From Acidobacteriota bacterium (GTDB lineage Bacteria > Acidobacteriota > Vicinamibacteria > Vicinamibacterales > SCN-69-37), in contig JADJUS010000003.1 in the NCBI GenBank assembly GCA_016716905.1, positions 731,308 through 795,307 on the forward strand: 64,000 bases of DNA, given 5' to 3'. This document shows, piece after piece, positions 7,600 through 16,424 of the stretch (positions within the stretch are counted from its first letter, which is position 1; each line of letters opens with the position of its first letter). The position numbers were made by a program, and so were the translations under genes. The notes below the pieces were generated by a model. The model was not told the origin of the DNA and did not search any database. It saw only the letters and a list, made by a program, of their open reading frames with translations.

Positions 7600-9032
7600 A
7601 CCACTTTTTCAGTGGGTTTCTTCTCCGCCGCGTGGGTGTCCGCCAGGAACTCTTCTGCGAGTTCGCCGATGCGGGCGGCGATGCCGATGCCCGACAGGTC
7701 GCCGAACTTCGCGCGAAAGCGCTCAGCCGGCACCACGGCCTTGGCGAGTGCCCGATGGCCGCCGGCTGACCCGATGTCGCCGAAGCACTCCTTCACAAAC
7801 TCACCGGCGTTGCGCGAGTAGCCCAGGTTGCGCACGCTCACGATGAAATGGCCGCCGACGATGCCCGAGACGATGACCCACTTGACGCCTTCCACCTGGA
7901 GCAGGAAGTCGGCCGTGTAGGGGATGAAGTCTTCGCGTGTGGTCTCGCCCAGGAACGCCGAGAGGATCTGGTGCTTCAGGCGGCTGGTCGCAAGCGCGCG
8001 CGTGACGTGTTCCAGGCGCTCCAGCGTGATTTCAGCGCCCTCCATCTTGCGAATGAGCGCGGCGTCGGCCAGCGGAAACAGGAACGTGAACGCATCCAGG
8101 TCGGACCGGTTGGTGTGCCGCGCGAAAAACAGGGTGTCGGACTTGATCGCGTAGAGCATGGCTGTGGCCGTGCGCTCCGAGATGCTCACGTCCACCGCGC
8201 GCAGATGTTCGGTCAGGATGGTGCAGGTCGATCCGTATTCGGGACGGATGTCCTTGAACACGGCCGTGTAGCCCGCCTGCTCGGGATGATGGTCCACCAC
8301 CAAATCCACGCGCGGCAGCAGGCCGTGAAAGTAATGGGGCTGCACGTCCACGGTGGCGATGCGATCGAACGACGCAAACTCGTCGGCCGTGATCGTCTCG
8401 ATGTGGATGTCGAGCAGGTCCACCATCCGCAGATTTTCCGGACGCGTCACGCCCTGCATCGCGCCGATGATGGCCGTGGCACGGGTGCGCCGCAGCAGGT
8501 TGCGCAGCGCCAGGCCCGCCGCCATCGCGTCGGGATCGGGTTCGTTGTGCAGGAGGATCAACACACGGTCGGCGTCTGCGAAGTACCGCTGGTACTGTTG
8601 CACCCGCGCGCGCGTCAGGGCCCGGTCCAGTTCCGTGAGCAACGCCCCCGAGAGCAGCTCGGCCATGTCGAGATGTGTCAGCTCAGGCACCAGCGCCTTC
8701 AGCTCATCGCGATTCTTTCGAGCCGAAGGGCTCGTGCCTGCGTGCAGCACGTACAACAGGCTGCCGCCGGCATCGCGAATGGCCGTGACCACGCGCTTCA
8801 GGCTGCGTTTGCCGTTGTCTTCGACGATGACGCAGGTGGAAGGGGAGAGGTCGGCGCGCAGGTAGGAGTCCACGCGCTTGGGGTCGCCCACGCTCGCCGC
8901 GATCTGGTCATCAACGAGACGTCGGGCGAGCGGGCGGCTTTCGACCAGAAACTCGATGTCGAAGGTGCCCGACAGGACTTGATGCAGCGTCCTGATAGTT
9001 AACTCGTCCTGGCAGACGGCCAAGGCTCTCAT
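7593..9032 (-). CDS. DHH-family phosphoesterase (NrnA/GdpP-like) with N-terminal nucleotide-binding-like domain
   Basis: About 479 residues. The first 120 or so resemble a degenerate TrkA-N/Rossmann domain. DHH motifs follow: HNEPDPDA, DVQPH, VVDHHPEQ, and the DHHA1 signature GGHRAL near the C-terminus. Such enzymes hydrolyse short oligoribonucleotides, pAp or cyclic dinucleotides with Mn2+. ATG 9032 is favoured over 9044 because GGGAG sits five bases upstream. The tail is charged and lysine-rich. Confidence 0.85.
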   Translation of the reverse strand: MRALAVCQDELTIRTLHQVLSGTFDIEFLVESRPLARRLVDDQIAASVGDPKRVDSYLRADLSPSTCVIVEDNGKRSLKRVVTAIRDAGGSLLYVLHAGTSPSARKNRDELKALVPELTHLDMAELLSGALLTELDRALTRARVQQYQRYFADADRVLILLHNEPDPDAMAAGLALRNLLRRTRATAIIGAMQGVTRPENLRMVDLLDIHIETITADEFASFDRIATVDVQPHYFHGLLPRVDLVVDHHPEQAGYTAVFKDIRPEYGSTCTILTEHLRAVDVSISERTATAMLYAIKSDTLFFARHTNRSDLDAFTFLFPLADAALIRKMEGAEITLERLEHVTRALATSRLKHQILSAFLGETTREDFIPYTADFLLQVEGVKWVIVSGIVGGHFIVSVRNLGYSRNAGEFVKECFGDIGSAGGHRALAKAVVPAERFRAKFGDLSGIGIAARIGELAEEFLADTHAAEKKPTEKVVK

Positions 9033-9044
9033 GCAGACTCCCAT

Positions 9045-9050
9045 TATAAT
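9045..9050 (+). promoter_or_regulatory. Consensus -10 box TATAAT, near-leaderless promoter
   Basis: A perfect TATAAT ends eight bases before ATG 9059. An in-frame TAA at 9047-9049 rules out any earlier start, and no Shine-Dalgarno sequence fits in the gap. The transcript therefore probably starts at or within a few bases of the ATG. Confidence 0.5.
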
Positions 9051-9058
9051 GCGCCCAG

Positions 9059-9958
9059 ATGGCTGCCCTCCGTCTCGTCATTGTGCTGGCGCTCTTCGCG
9101 GCGGCCGTGCTGGACGCCCGCCAGCAGACATTCCGCACATCTGCGGACGTGGTCGTACTCCCCGTGACCGTGGTTGGGAAGGGAAACACCCTGGTTCGCG
9201 CCCTGACCCGGGACGACTTCGAGGTCTTTGAGGACGGCAAACGCCAGGAACTGACGTTTTTCAACGAAGGCGCTGGCGGAACGGGGCTTCCGCTGCATCT
9301 CGGCCTTCTGCTTGATACCTCAAGCAGCATGGATCGCGATCTGGCGGCGGCGGTGTCGGCCGCCATCAGGTTCGTGAACGCCGTGGACGAGTCCGTGGAC
9401 GTGACGTTTGTGGATTTCGCCACCGAGGTGCGGGTCTCACGGTTTTCACCGCCCAGTTACGCGCACCTGTTCGAGCGGATGCGGTCGAACAAGGCCGAAG
9501 GCGCGACGGCACTGTATGACGCGCTGGGGTTATATCTGACAGCCGCTGAACAGCAGGATGGACAGAAGGTGTTGCTGCTCTACACCGACGGTGAAGACTC
9601 CACCAGCAGCCTTGGATACGGTCGCATGATCGAAATGCTGCGCCTGAGCGACGTGATGGTGTACGCCATTGGCTATGTCGACAGCCTGCGGGGGAGTCGC
9701 GGCACCGCGCAGTTGCGGCTGAACGACCTGGCCCACCAAACCGGCGGCGAAGCGTTTTTCCCGATGGACCGCAAGCAACTGGATGAGATTTACGCGAAGA
9801 TCCAGGAAGAGATCGCCTCGCGCTACTCCCTGGGCTTTATCTCCACCAACCGGGCCGCTGATGGCAAGTGGCGGAAGGTCGAGGTTCGGGTGACCGCGCC
9901 GTCCGGCAAGGGGGCCAAGGTCCGCACCCGCCCCGGCTATTTCGCGCCTGCCCGATAG
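9059..9958 (+). CDS. Secreted VWFA-related protein (Acidobacterial type)
   Basis: A 299-residue protein with an N-terminal signal peptide (AALRLVIVLALFAAAVL), a short RTSADVVVLPVTVVG strand region typical of this family and a von Willebrand A domain. The MIDAS metal site is intact: LDTSSSMD, GATALYD and LLYTDGEDS. The ending VRTRPGYFAPAR is characteristic of the VWFA-related Acidobacterial family. It is probably a periplasmic adhesion or scaffold protein; its partner is unknown. Confidence 0.88.
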   Translation: MAALRLVIVLALFAAAVLDARQQTFRTSADVVVLPVTVVGKGNTLVRALTRDDFEVFEDGKRQELTFFNEGAGGTGLPLHLGLLLDTSSSMDRDLAAAVSAAIRFVNAVDESVDVTFVDFATEVRVSRFSPPSYAHLFERMRSNKAEGATALYDALGLYLTAAEQQDGQKVLLLYTDGEDSTSSLGYGRMIEMLRLSDVMVYAIGYVDSLRGSRGTAQLRLNDLAHQTGGEAFFPMDRKQLDEIYAKIQEEIASRYSLGFISTNRAADGKWRKVEVRVTAPSGKGAKVRTRPGYFAPAR

Positions 9959-10035
9959 GCCGCCCGGGCCTGTGCCGGATTGGACGTTCCTATTACGGCC
10001 GCGTAGTACCATGGGGAGTTTAGACCCCACCTTTT

Positions 10036-12051
10036 ATGCCCTCCCTTGACGACCGCTTCGAACTGGAATCGGACTTCGAGCTGCGTGGCGACCAACCGGC
10101 CGCGATTACGCAGTTGGTGGATGGCCTGCAGCGCGGCGATCCGGCGCAGGTTCTGCTGGGCGTCACCGGCTCAGGCAAGACCTTCACCATGGCGCATGTG
10201 GTGGCCACCGTAAACCGGCCGACGCTGGTGATGGTGCACAACAAGACCCTGGCGGCCCAGCTGTACCAGGAGTTTCGCCGGTTCTTTCCGCGCAACGCCG
10301 TGGAGTACTTCGTCAGCTACTACGACTACTACCAGCCCGAGGCGTTCATGCCGGCCTCGGGGACGTACATCGAGAAGGAATCGATCGTCAACGAAGAGAT
10401 CGATCGGCTCCGCCTTTCGGCCACCCGCTCGCTCTTCGAGCGCCGCGACGTACTCATCGTCGCCTCGGTGTCCTGCATCTATGGCCTCGGATCGCCTGAG
10501 GCGTATTACGGGCTGGTGGTCGAAGTGCGCAAGGGCGACACCCTGGGCCGCGATGCGTTCCTGAGGCAGCTGGTGGAGATTCAGTACGAACGCAACGACC
10601 ACGAGTTCACCAGAGGCACGTTCCGGGTGCGCGGGGACATTGTGGAGGTCTATCCTTCGTACGAAGATATTGGCATCCGGGTGGGGTACTTCGGCGACGA
10701 AGTGGACGACCTGGTCACATTCGACCCGCTGACCGGCCGAGTGGTGCGCTCGCACGACCGCATCTCAGTGTTCCCGAAGACACACTTTGTCACGCCGCGA
10801 TCAAAGACACTACAGGCGGTGGAACGCATCAAGGCGGAATTGACCGAGCGGCTGGCCGAGCTCGACGGGGCAGGCCGCGTCCTGGAATCGCAGCGCCTGC
10901 ACCAGCGGACGATGTTCGACTTGGAGATGATGAAGGAAATCGGGTACTGCCACGGGATTGAGAACTACTCGCGGCACCTGTCCGGGCGCTCGGCGGGCGA
11001 ACCACCGCCGACCCTGCTCGACTACCTGCCCGAAGATGCGTTGCTCATCGTGGACGAGAGCCATCAGACGGTGCCCCAGGTGCGCGGCATGTACCACGGC
11101 GATCGCGCGCGCAAGGAAGTGCTTGTGGAGTACGGATTCCGCCTGCCGTCAGCGCTCGACAACCGTCCGCTCAGCTTTGACGAGTGGGAAGAGCGTCGCC
11201 GCCAGGTGGTGTATGTGAGCGCCACGCCAGGGCCGTATGAACTCAGTCAAGCCGCCGGTGTGGTGGTGGAGCAGATCATCCGTCCGACGGGGTTGGTGGA
11301 TCCCGTCATTGACGTGCGCCCGGTGGCGGGGCAGGTCGATGACCTGCTGGCCGAGATTCGAGAGGTCGCCGCTCGCGGTGAACGCACGCTGGTGACCGTG
11401 CTGACCAAACGCATGGCCGAAGACCTGACGCAGTACTACCAGGAACTGGGCGTGCGCGTGCGGTACCTGCATTCAGACATCGACACGCTGGAGCGGGTGG
11501 ACATCCTGCGCAACCTCCGTATGGGCACGTTCGACGTGCTCGTGGGCATCAACCTGCTTCGTGAAGGTCTCGACCTGCCCGAGGTGTCGCTTGTGGCTGT
11601 GCTCGATGCCGACAAGGAAGGCTTCCTGCGCTCAGCCGGGGCGCTGATCCAGACGATGGGGCGGGCGGCGAGGCATGTGCGGGGGCGTGCGGTGCTGTAT
11701 GCCGACCGCATGACCAATTCCATGCGCCAGGCCATCGACGAGACCGAGCGTCGGCGGCGGGTGCAGGAAGCCTACAACCTGGAGCATGGCATTACGCCCG
11801 CGTCCATCGTGAAACAGATCGATGATGTGATGTCGAGCGTCTACGAGCGCGACTATCTGACGGTGCCGCGGGTGGAAGAACCCCAACAGACGTTCCGCTC
11901 AAGGGCCGAGCTGGATCGGAAGATCGCGGACCTTGAGCGCGACATGAAGGCGGCGGCCGCAAACCTGGAGTTCGAACGCGCGGCGAGCGTGCGCGACGAA
12001 CTTCGCCGGCTGCGGGATCCCGGCCGTGCCCTGGTGGGCGGGGAGAGCTGA
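10036..12051 (+). CDS. uvrB: Excinuclease ABC subunit B
   Basis: A 671-residue protein, the usual length. It carries Walker A GVTGSGKTFT (about 44-53) and the beta-hairpin region YYDYYQPEAFMP that clamps damaged DNA. Helicase motifs include LLIVDESH and GINLLREGLDLPEV. The C-terminal UVR domain (LERDMKAAAANLEFERAA) binds UvrC. UvrB verifies lesions in nucleotide excision repair. A weak TTGGAC-18-TAGTAC promoter (9980-10009) is possible. No clear LexA box was recognised. The stop abuts the next GTG. Confidence 0.98.
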   Translation: MPSLDDRFELESDFELRGDQPAAITQLVDGLQRGDPAQVLLGVTGSGKTFTMAHVVATVNRPTLVMVHNKTLAAQLYQEFRRFFPRNAVEYFVSYYDYYQPEAFMPASGTYIEKESIVNEEIDRLRLSATRSLFERRDVLIVASVSCIYGLGSPEAYYGLVVEVRKGDTLGRDAFLRQLVEIQYERNDHEFTRGTFRVRGDIVEVYPSYEDIGIRVGYFGDEVDDLVTFDPLTGRVVRSHDRISVFPKTHFVTPRSKTLQAVERIKAELTERLAELDGAGRVLESQRLHQRTMFDLEMMKEIGYCHGIENYSRHLSGRSAGEPPPTLLDYLPEDALLIVDESHQTVPQVRGMYHGDRARKEVLVEYGFRLPSALDNRPLSFDEWEERRRQVVYVSATPGPYELSQAAGVVVEQIIRPTGLVDPVIDVRPVAGQVDDLLAEIREVAARGERTLVTVLTKRMAEDLTQYYQELGVRVRYLHSDIDTLERVDILRNLRMGTFDVLVGINLLREGLDLPEVSLVAVLDADKEGFLRSAGALIQTMGRAARHVRGRAVLYADRMTNSMRQAIDETERRRRVQEAYNLEHGITPASIVKQIDDVMSSVYERDYLTVPRVEEPQQTFRSRAELDRKIADLERDMKAAAANLEFERAASVRDELRRLRDPGRALVGGES

Positions 12052-12825
12052 GTGTCGTCTATTGTGGTGAACGGCATCAAGAGGGCCTTGCTCGAGGTAC
12101 AGGACTACTTCAAGCTGCTCGGACAAATTGCGCGGGGACTCACGTCGCGACCGGTCTACTTTCGCGACATCGTCGAACAGTTCGAGGATATTGGGTTGGG
12201 CTCGTTGACGGTGGTGTTGCTGACCGGCACGTTCACGGGCATGGTGCTGGCGCTGCAGTCGGGCATCACGCTGGATCAGTTCGGCGCACGTTCGATGGTC
12301 GGCCGGCTCGTCAGCGCCTCAATGGTCAAGGAACTGGGGCCGGTGCTGACGGCGTTGATGGTGACCGGGCGGGTCGGGTCGGGCATCGCGGCCGAGCTCG
12401 GATCGATGATGGTGACGGATCAAATCAGCGCACTGCGCGCGCTCGGGACGGATCCCGTGCGTAAGCTGGTGGTGCCGCGCGTGCTGGCGGGCATCATCAT
12501 GGTGCCGGTCCTGACCATCGTGGCCGATGCCGTCGGCATGGTCGGCGCGTGGCTGATCACGACCACCCAACTGAAGGTGGCGGGCAGCGTGTTCTGGAAC
12601 TCAGTAGTGATGGGGCTCTACATCCAGGACGTCTGGATGGGCATCATCAAGCCGTTTTTCCTGGGCTTCGCGCTTGTGACCATTGCCTGCCATGTCGGAC
12701 TCCGTACCAAGGGCGGCACGCAGGGTGTGGGACGGGCGACGACCAACGCCGTGGTGGGCGGATCGGTGGCCGTGCTGATTGTGGATTTTCTCGTGACGAA
12801 GTTGTTGATTTCGTTGATGTATTGA
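12052..12825 (+). CDS. mlaE: ABC transporter permease MlaE
   Basis: A 257-residue membrane protein of the MlaE family with several transmembrane segments. The family signature is clear: GMVLALQSG, LGPVLTALMVTGRVGSGIAAELG and ALGTDPVRKLVVPR. It forms the inner-membrane permease that moves phospholipids between the membranes. It starts at GTG directly after the uvrB stop, with GGGGAG upstream. First gene of an mlaEFD operon that also includes two small membrane genes. Confidence 0.93.
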   Translation: MSSIVVNGIKRALLEVQDYFKLLGQIARGLTSRPVYFRDIVEQFEDIGLGSLTVVLLTGTFTGMVLALQSGITLDQFGARSMVGRLVSASMVKELGPVLTALMVTGRVGSGIAAELGSMMVTDQISALRALGTDPVRKLVVPRVLAGIIMVPVLTIVADAVGMVGAWLITTTQLKVAGSVFWNSVVMGLYIQDVWMGIIKPFFLGFALVTIACHVGLRTKGGTQGVGRATTNAVVGGSVAVLIVDFLVTKLLISLMY

Positions 12826-12829
12826 CGCC

Positions 12830-13681
12830 ATGGCACTGACTGAACGCGAACGGGCGATGCTGGAGCCGCCGACGATCACCGAGTCTGACGATCCGGTCAT
12901 TGTCTTTGACGAGGTGTCTCTGGCCTTCGACGAGCAAGTCATCCTCGATCGCGTGAGTTTCCAGCTCCTGGCCGGCCGGATGAAGATCATTCTTGGCGGC
13001 AGTGGCGTGGGCAAGTCCACGGTGCTGAAGCTCATCCTGGGCCTGCTCAAGCCTGACGGCGGTCAGATTCTGGTGAATGGCCGGCGTGTTGATGACCTGG
13101 ACGAGCAGGACTACATGGCCGTCCGCGACGAACTGGGCATGGTCTTTCAGGAGGGCGCGTTGTTCGACTCCCTCACGGTGAGGGAAAACGTGGGCTACAA
13201 GCTGTTCGAGGAGACGGCCATCCCGATCGATCAGGTTGACGGCCGCGTGAAAGAGGTGCTGGGTTTTGTCGGCCTTGACGAGTTCTTCCTGCGGATGCCG
13301 TCCGAACTGTCCGGCGGCCAGCGCCGGCGTGTGGCCATTGCCCGGGCATTGGCGGCACGGCCCAAGATCCTGCTCTACGACGAACCCACAACCGGTCTGG
13401 ATCCCATCACCGCCGTCACCATCGATGACGAGATCATCAAGTTGCGGGACCTGGAAGAAGTCAGTGCCTTGCTGGTGACACACCAGTTGCGGGACGCGTT
13501 TTATGTGGCGTCCCACGAAGCCGTGAAGGAGGGAGACACCATCAAATTTGTCCCCGCTTCACCGAAGAAACTTGCAGAAACCACGTTCGTCATGCTGAAG
13601 GACAGCCGGGTGTTATTTGAGGGCACGCTGCCGGAGCTTCGCGCGTCGGCCGACCCGTATCTTCAGTCGTTTCTGTCGTAG
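12830..13681 (+). CDS. mlaF: ABC transporter ATP-binding protein MlaF
   Basis: A 283-residue ATPase with Walker A GGSGVGKST (56-64), Q-loop VFQEGALFDSLTV, signature LSGGQRRRVAIARAL, Walker B ILLYDEPT and the switch histidine in LVTHQ. It powers the MlaE permease. An unusual insert (EAVKEGDTIKFVPASPKK) and a C-terminal extension ending DPYLQSFLS match MlaF-type proteins. It starts four bases after mlaE. Confidence 0.93.
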   Translation: MALTERERAMLEPPTITESDDPVIVFDEVSLAFDEQVILDRVSFQLLAGRMKIILGGSGVGKSTVLKLILGLLKPDGGQILVNGRRVDDLDEQDYMAVRDELGMVFQEGALFDSLTVRENVGYKLFEETAIPIDQVDGRVKEVLGFVGLDEFFLRMPSELSGGQRRRVAIARALAARPKILLYDEPTTGLDPITAVTIDDEIIKLRDLEEVSALLVTHQLRDAFYVASHEAVKEGDTIKFVPASPKKLAETTFVMLKDSRVLFEGTLPELRASADPYLQSFLS

Positions 13682-13699
13682 AAAAGAGAGAGCACGCAC

Positions 13700-14746
13700 A
13701 TGCCACGAACACGATCGATTGCCTGGGCCCAGTTGAAGATCGGCATCATCGGCGTTGCCGCCATTGCGCTGGCAACATTGTTGATCCTTGCCGTGGGCGG
13801 CCAAGGGGGCTTCTTCTGGGAGCGGTATCCCATCAAGGCCCTGTTCAACGATGTCGTGGGCATGAAGTCCGGCGCCATCGTCCGCGTCGCCGGCAGCGAC
13901 GTGGGCAAAGTCACCTCCGTCGAGTTTTCCGGCGCGCGGGTGGAGGTGGTGCTGGAAGTATCGAAGGACGTCAGGCACCTCATCACCGATCAATCGGTGG
14001 GTAGCCTTGGATCATTGAGCCTGCTCGGTGAACCCATTGTGGTCATCACCCCGGCGCCGCAGGGGCAGCCGCTGCCGGATTGGGCGTATCTGAAGACCAG
14101 CCAGTCGGCGGGAGCGGTGGCCGAGGCCGCGGCTGCGGCCACCGGTGCGCTTGCCACCACTCAGGACCTGTTGAAGGGCCTGAACGAGGGGCGCGGCACG
14201 ATGGGCAAACTCATGACCGATGAGGCCCTGTACGCCGAAATGACGGCCATGGCGAAAGCCGCCAATGCCGTGACTCAGCAGATCAATTCCGGCAAGGGGA
14301 CGCTGGGCGCGCTGATGAATGATCCGGCGGCGTATAACTCCATGCGCGCCTCGCTGACTGAACTTGAAGGCATGCTCGCCAAGGTGCGGCGCGGCGAAGG
14401 GTCCCTCGGCGTGTTGATGAATGACCCGGCCTTGAGCAAGTCCCTGACCGCGGCCAGCGCCAGCATGGAGGCCATCGCGGGCCGGATCAACCGCGGTGAG
14501 GGCACCGTGGGCAAGCTCTTGAATGAGGACGAGCTCTACACACGGCTGGACGCCCTCACGACCCGGCTGGACAGCCTGGTTTCGGGCCTCTCGTCGGGGC
14601 AGGGCACCGCCGGTCAGCTGCTGCAGGACAAGCGCCTTTATGACAACATGAATGCAGCAGCAACCAGCCTGAATGAGCTGATTGCGGAGATCAAGAAAGA
14701 CCCGAAGAAGTACCTGACCGTGAGGGTCAGCATCTTCGGAGGCTAA
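13700..14746 (+). CDS. mlaD: MlaD/MCE-family substrate-binding protein
   Basis: A 348-residue protein with one N-terminal transmembrane helix (IGIIGVAAIALATLLILAV) and an MCE domain (LFNDVVGMKSGAIVRVAGSD...GSLSLLGEPIVVITP). The C-terminal 200 residues are a helical array of GKGTLG, GEGSLG and GEGTVG units, also seen in longer MCE proteins. It is tethered in the inner membrane and passes lipid to or from MlaEF. Part of the operon from 12052. Confidence 0.9.
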   Translation: MPRTRSIAWAQLKIGIIGVAAIALATLLILAVGGQGGFFWERYPIKALFNDVVGMKSGAIVRVAGSDVGKVTSVEFSGARVEVVLEVSKDVRHLITDQSVGSLGSLSLLGEPIVVITPAPQGQPLPDWAYLKTSQSAGAVAEAAAAATGALATTQDLLKGLNEGRGTMGKLMTDEALYAEMTAMAKAANAVTQQINSGKGTLGALMNDPAAYNSMRASLTELEGMLAKVRRGEGSLGVLMNDPALSKSLTAASASMEAIAGRINRGEGTVGKLLNEDELYTRLDALTTRLDSLVSGLSSGQGTAGQLLQDKRLYDNMNAAATSLNELIAEIKKDPKKYLTVRVSIFGG

Positions 14747-14764
14747 CCAACGAAGGAGAACAGC

Positions 14765-15034
14765 ATGTCGAATGACAACAACTCGGCGGTTCCGGTGCTG
14801 ATGGCGTTTGTGCTGGGTGCGGCGGCCGGCGCGGCGGTGGCGTTGCTGTATGCCCCGGCCACGGGCGAAGAGACACGCCGGCGTATCAAGGACAAGGCGC
14901 GCGAGGGGCGCGACAAGGCCGAGGCGGTGGCCCGCGACGGTCGTGAGTTCCTGAAACGCCAGCGCGAGAACCTTGGGGCCGCGGTGGAGCGGGGGAAAGA
15001 GGCGTTTGAACAGACCCGCAAGGAGACTCTGTGA
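14765..15034 (+). CDS. YtxH-domain small membrane protein
   Basis: An 89-residue protein with an N-terminal glycine/alanine-rich transmembrane helix (VLMAFVLGAAAGAAVALLYAP) followed by TGEETRRRIKDKA, the YtxH signature, and a charged coiled-coil tail. AAGGAG precedes the ATG. It follows mlaD by 18 bases and overlaps the next gene by GTGA, so it belongs to the same transcript. Function unknown; proteins of this type are often stress- or envelope-related. Confidence 0.8.
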   Translation: MSNDNNSAVPVLMAFVLGAAAGAAVALLYAPATGEETRRRIKDKAREGRDKAEAVARDGREFLKRQRENLGAAVERGKEAFEQTRKETL

Positions 15035-15441
15035 CCGAGGTCTGGCTCGGCGTCATCGCGGTCGCGGTGGCCGTGATGGCGATCCTGCAGATCGCGGTGC
15101 TTCTGCGGTTGTCGCAGGTCGCGCGCGAGGCGTCGGAGGCCACGCGCGATCTGCGGCGCGAACTGACTCCGCTCATCGCCAAGGCGCACAAGATTGCCGA
15201 TGACGCCGGGCGGGTGAGCGCGTTGGCACTGACGCAGGTCGAACGGGTCGATCAGTTGTTTGAGAGCACGGCCCTGCGGATTGACGAGACGATGCAGACG
15301 GTGCAGGACACCCTGATCCGGCCGGTGCGCCAGGGCGCGGCCGTGATGGCCGGCGTCAAGGCCGCGCTGGCCGTGTTTCGCGCGCGCCAGGATCGCGGCC
15401 GATACGACCGCGACGACGACGACGCGCTGTTTATCGGATAA
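15031..15441 (+). CDS. DUF948-like membrane-anchored coiled-coil protein
   Basis: A 136-residue protein with one N-terminal helix (LGVIAVAVAVMAILQIAVLL) and then an amphipathic coiled coil (VAREASEATRDLRRELTPL). It starts at GTG, sharing four bases with the YtxH gene. This pairing of YtxH and DUF948-type proteins is common. The C-terminus is acidic (RDDDDALFIG). No enzymatic motif is visible. Confidence 0.7.
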   Translation: MTEVWLGVIAVAVAVMAILQIAVLLRLSQVAREASEATRDLRRELTPLIAKAHKIADDAGRVSALALTQVERVDQLFESTALRIDETMQTVQDTLIRPVRQGAAVMAGVKAALAVFRARQDRGRYDRDDDDALFIG

Positions 15442-15456
15442 TTTTCGCGCGGCGAC

Positions 15457-15486
15457 TTGGCGAGCGGGCGCCTGGTGCGATACGCT
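15457..15486 (+). promoter_or_regulatory. Candidate tRNA promoter TTGGCG-18-TACGCT
   Basis: TTGGCG (15457-15462) and TACGCT (15481-15486) are separated by 18 bases, 19 bases before the tRNA 5' end. The match to the sigma-70 consensus is moderate. Confidence 0.3.
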
Positions 15487-15505
15487 TGTCGGGTTTGATT
15501 CGGTT

Positions 15506-15581
15506 GGGCGCTTGGCTCAGTTGGTAGAGCACCGCCTTCACACGGCGGGGGTCACTGGTTCGAGTCCAGTAGCGCCCACCA
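15506..15581 (+). tRNA. tRNA-Val (anticodon CAC), CCA encoded
   Basis: The cloverleaf folds fully. The acceptor stem is GGGCGCT with AGCGCCC and the D stem is GCTC/GAGC. The anticodon stem CCGCC/GGCGG carries loop TTCACAC (anticodon CAC, reading GUG). The T stem is ACTGG/CCAGT with loop TTCGAGT, and an encoded ACCA end follows. Total length is 76 nt. Confidence 0.97.
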
Positions 15582-15700
15582 ACCTTCGCTAAACGCTCGC
15601 TTCGCTCGCAGCTACGGCTGGCGGGCCAGTGAGCGGGCAGGCGACGGTTGCCCTCGGGGATCTGCAATCTGGTCACCATCGGGTAGAACGGCCGGTCATC

Positions 15701-16396
15701 ATGATCAAGCTGCTCATCGCCGCGATCGTCACCGCCGGACTGGCCCCAGTTCGTGCGCAACAGGTCTACCTCACACCATCGGAAGTGGCCGACGCCATCA
15801 AACAAGGCCAGGCCGGTAAGTCGCTTCAAAAAAAATGCCGCGCGTCAGGCGAGAACGGTTTCGACATCATCGTGGAAGGCCCGACTGGCCGCACAATGCG
15901 CGCGGCGCGCGAAGCCAAGGCGCAGGGGCGTGTGTTTACTCCAGACGACGTCAGTCTCGCGCTGGGCGGTCCGTTCCTCACGGTGACCGCCAGGCGTGAC
16001 CACACACTCACCGCAGCCAGTCTCGCCGAGCCACTGCCCGGCGCGCCGGGCATGTGGGTGTTACCGGAGTTTGCCAAGGACGAGCGCCGGTTAAACATGT
16101 TTACGCAGCGCGGTTCGTATCGCGCGGATATCGTGCTGCGGGCCCGGCCGGCGGGTTCCCGCGAGCCGGTGGTGCTCAAGCCGATGGCGCCGGCCGTCTA
16201 TACCGGGACCGAAGGCACCTGGAACAGCAAGACCCGCACCCATCGTCCGCTTCCAGACACCAACATGAGCGCCACGTTCGACCTCGTGGCGTTCCGGGCG
16301 CTGCCACCATCCACCGTGGACGTGGTGGTCTTCATGTCTGATGCGGGCGAGCATCGCTGCAAGATCAGCGACAAAGACCGGCAGACCATTCGATAG
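15701..16396 (+). CDS. Hypothetical secreted protein
   Basis: A 231-residue protein with a signal peptide at its N-terminus (IKLLIAAIVTAGLAPVRAQQ), which is why ATG 15701 is chosen over an upstream in-frame start. The mature part has one cysteine pair (KKCRASGE and HRCKISD) and no motif I recognise. TAGAAC lies 11 bases before the ATG. Probably periplasmic; function unknown. Confidence 0.65.
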   Translation: MIKLLIAAIVTAGLAPVRAQQVYLTPSEVADAIKQGQAGKSLQKKCRASGENGFDIIVEGPTGRTMRAAREAKAQGRVFTPDDVSLALGGPFLTVTARRDHTLTAASLAEPLPGAPGMWVLPEFAKDERRLNMFTQRGSYRADIVLRARPAGSREPVVLKPMAPAVYTGTEGTWNSKTRTHRPLPDTNMSATFDLVAFRALPPSTVDVVVFMSDAGEHRCKISDKDRQTIR

Positions 16397-16424
16397 CCCG
16401 GACGGGGTAGGATGGCTACCACGC

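Noticed and set aside
7848..9002. 384-codon plus-strand frame opposite the DHH phosphoesterase
   Set aside because: The opposite strand has clear DHH motifs; this frame is rich in His, Arg and Gln as expected from antisense translation.
10012..10030. tgggg-agtttag-acccca hairpin before uvrB, considered as an SOS operator
   Set aside because: It does not match a LexA box I recognise and the stem is only six pairs; too weak to report.
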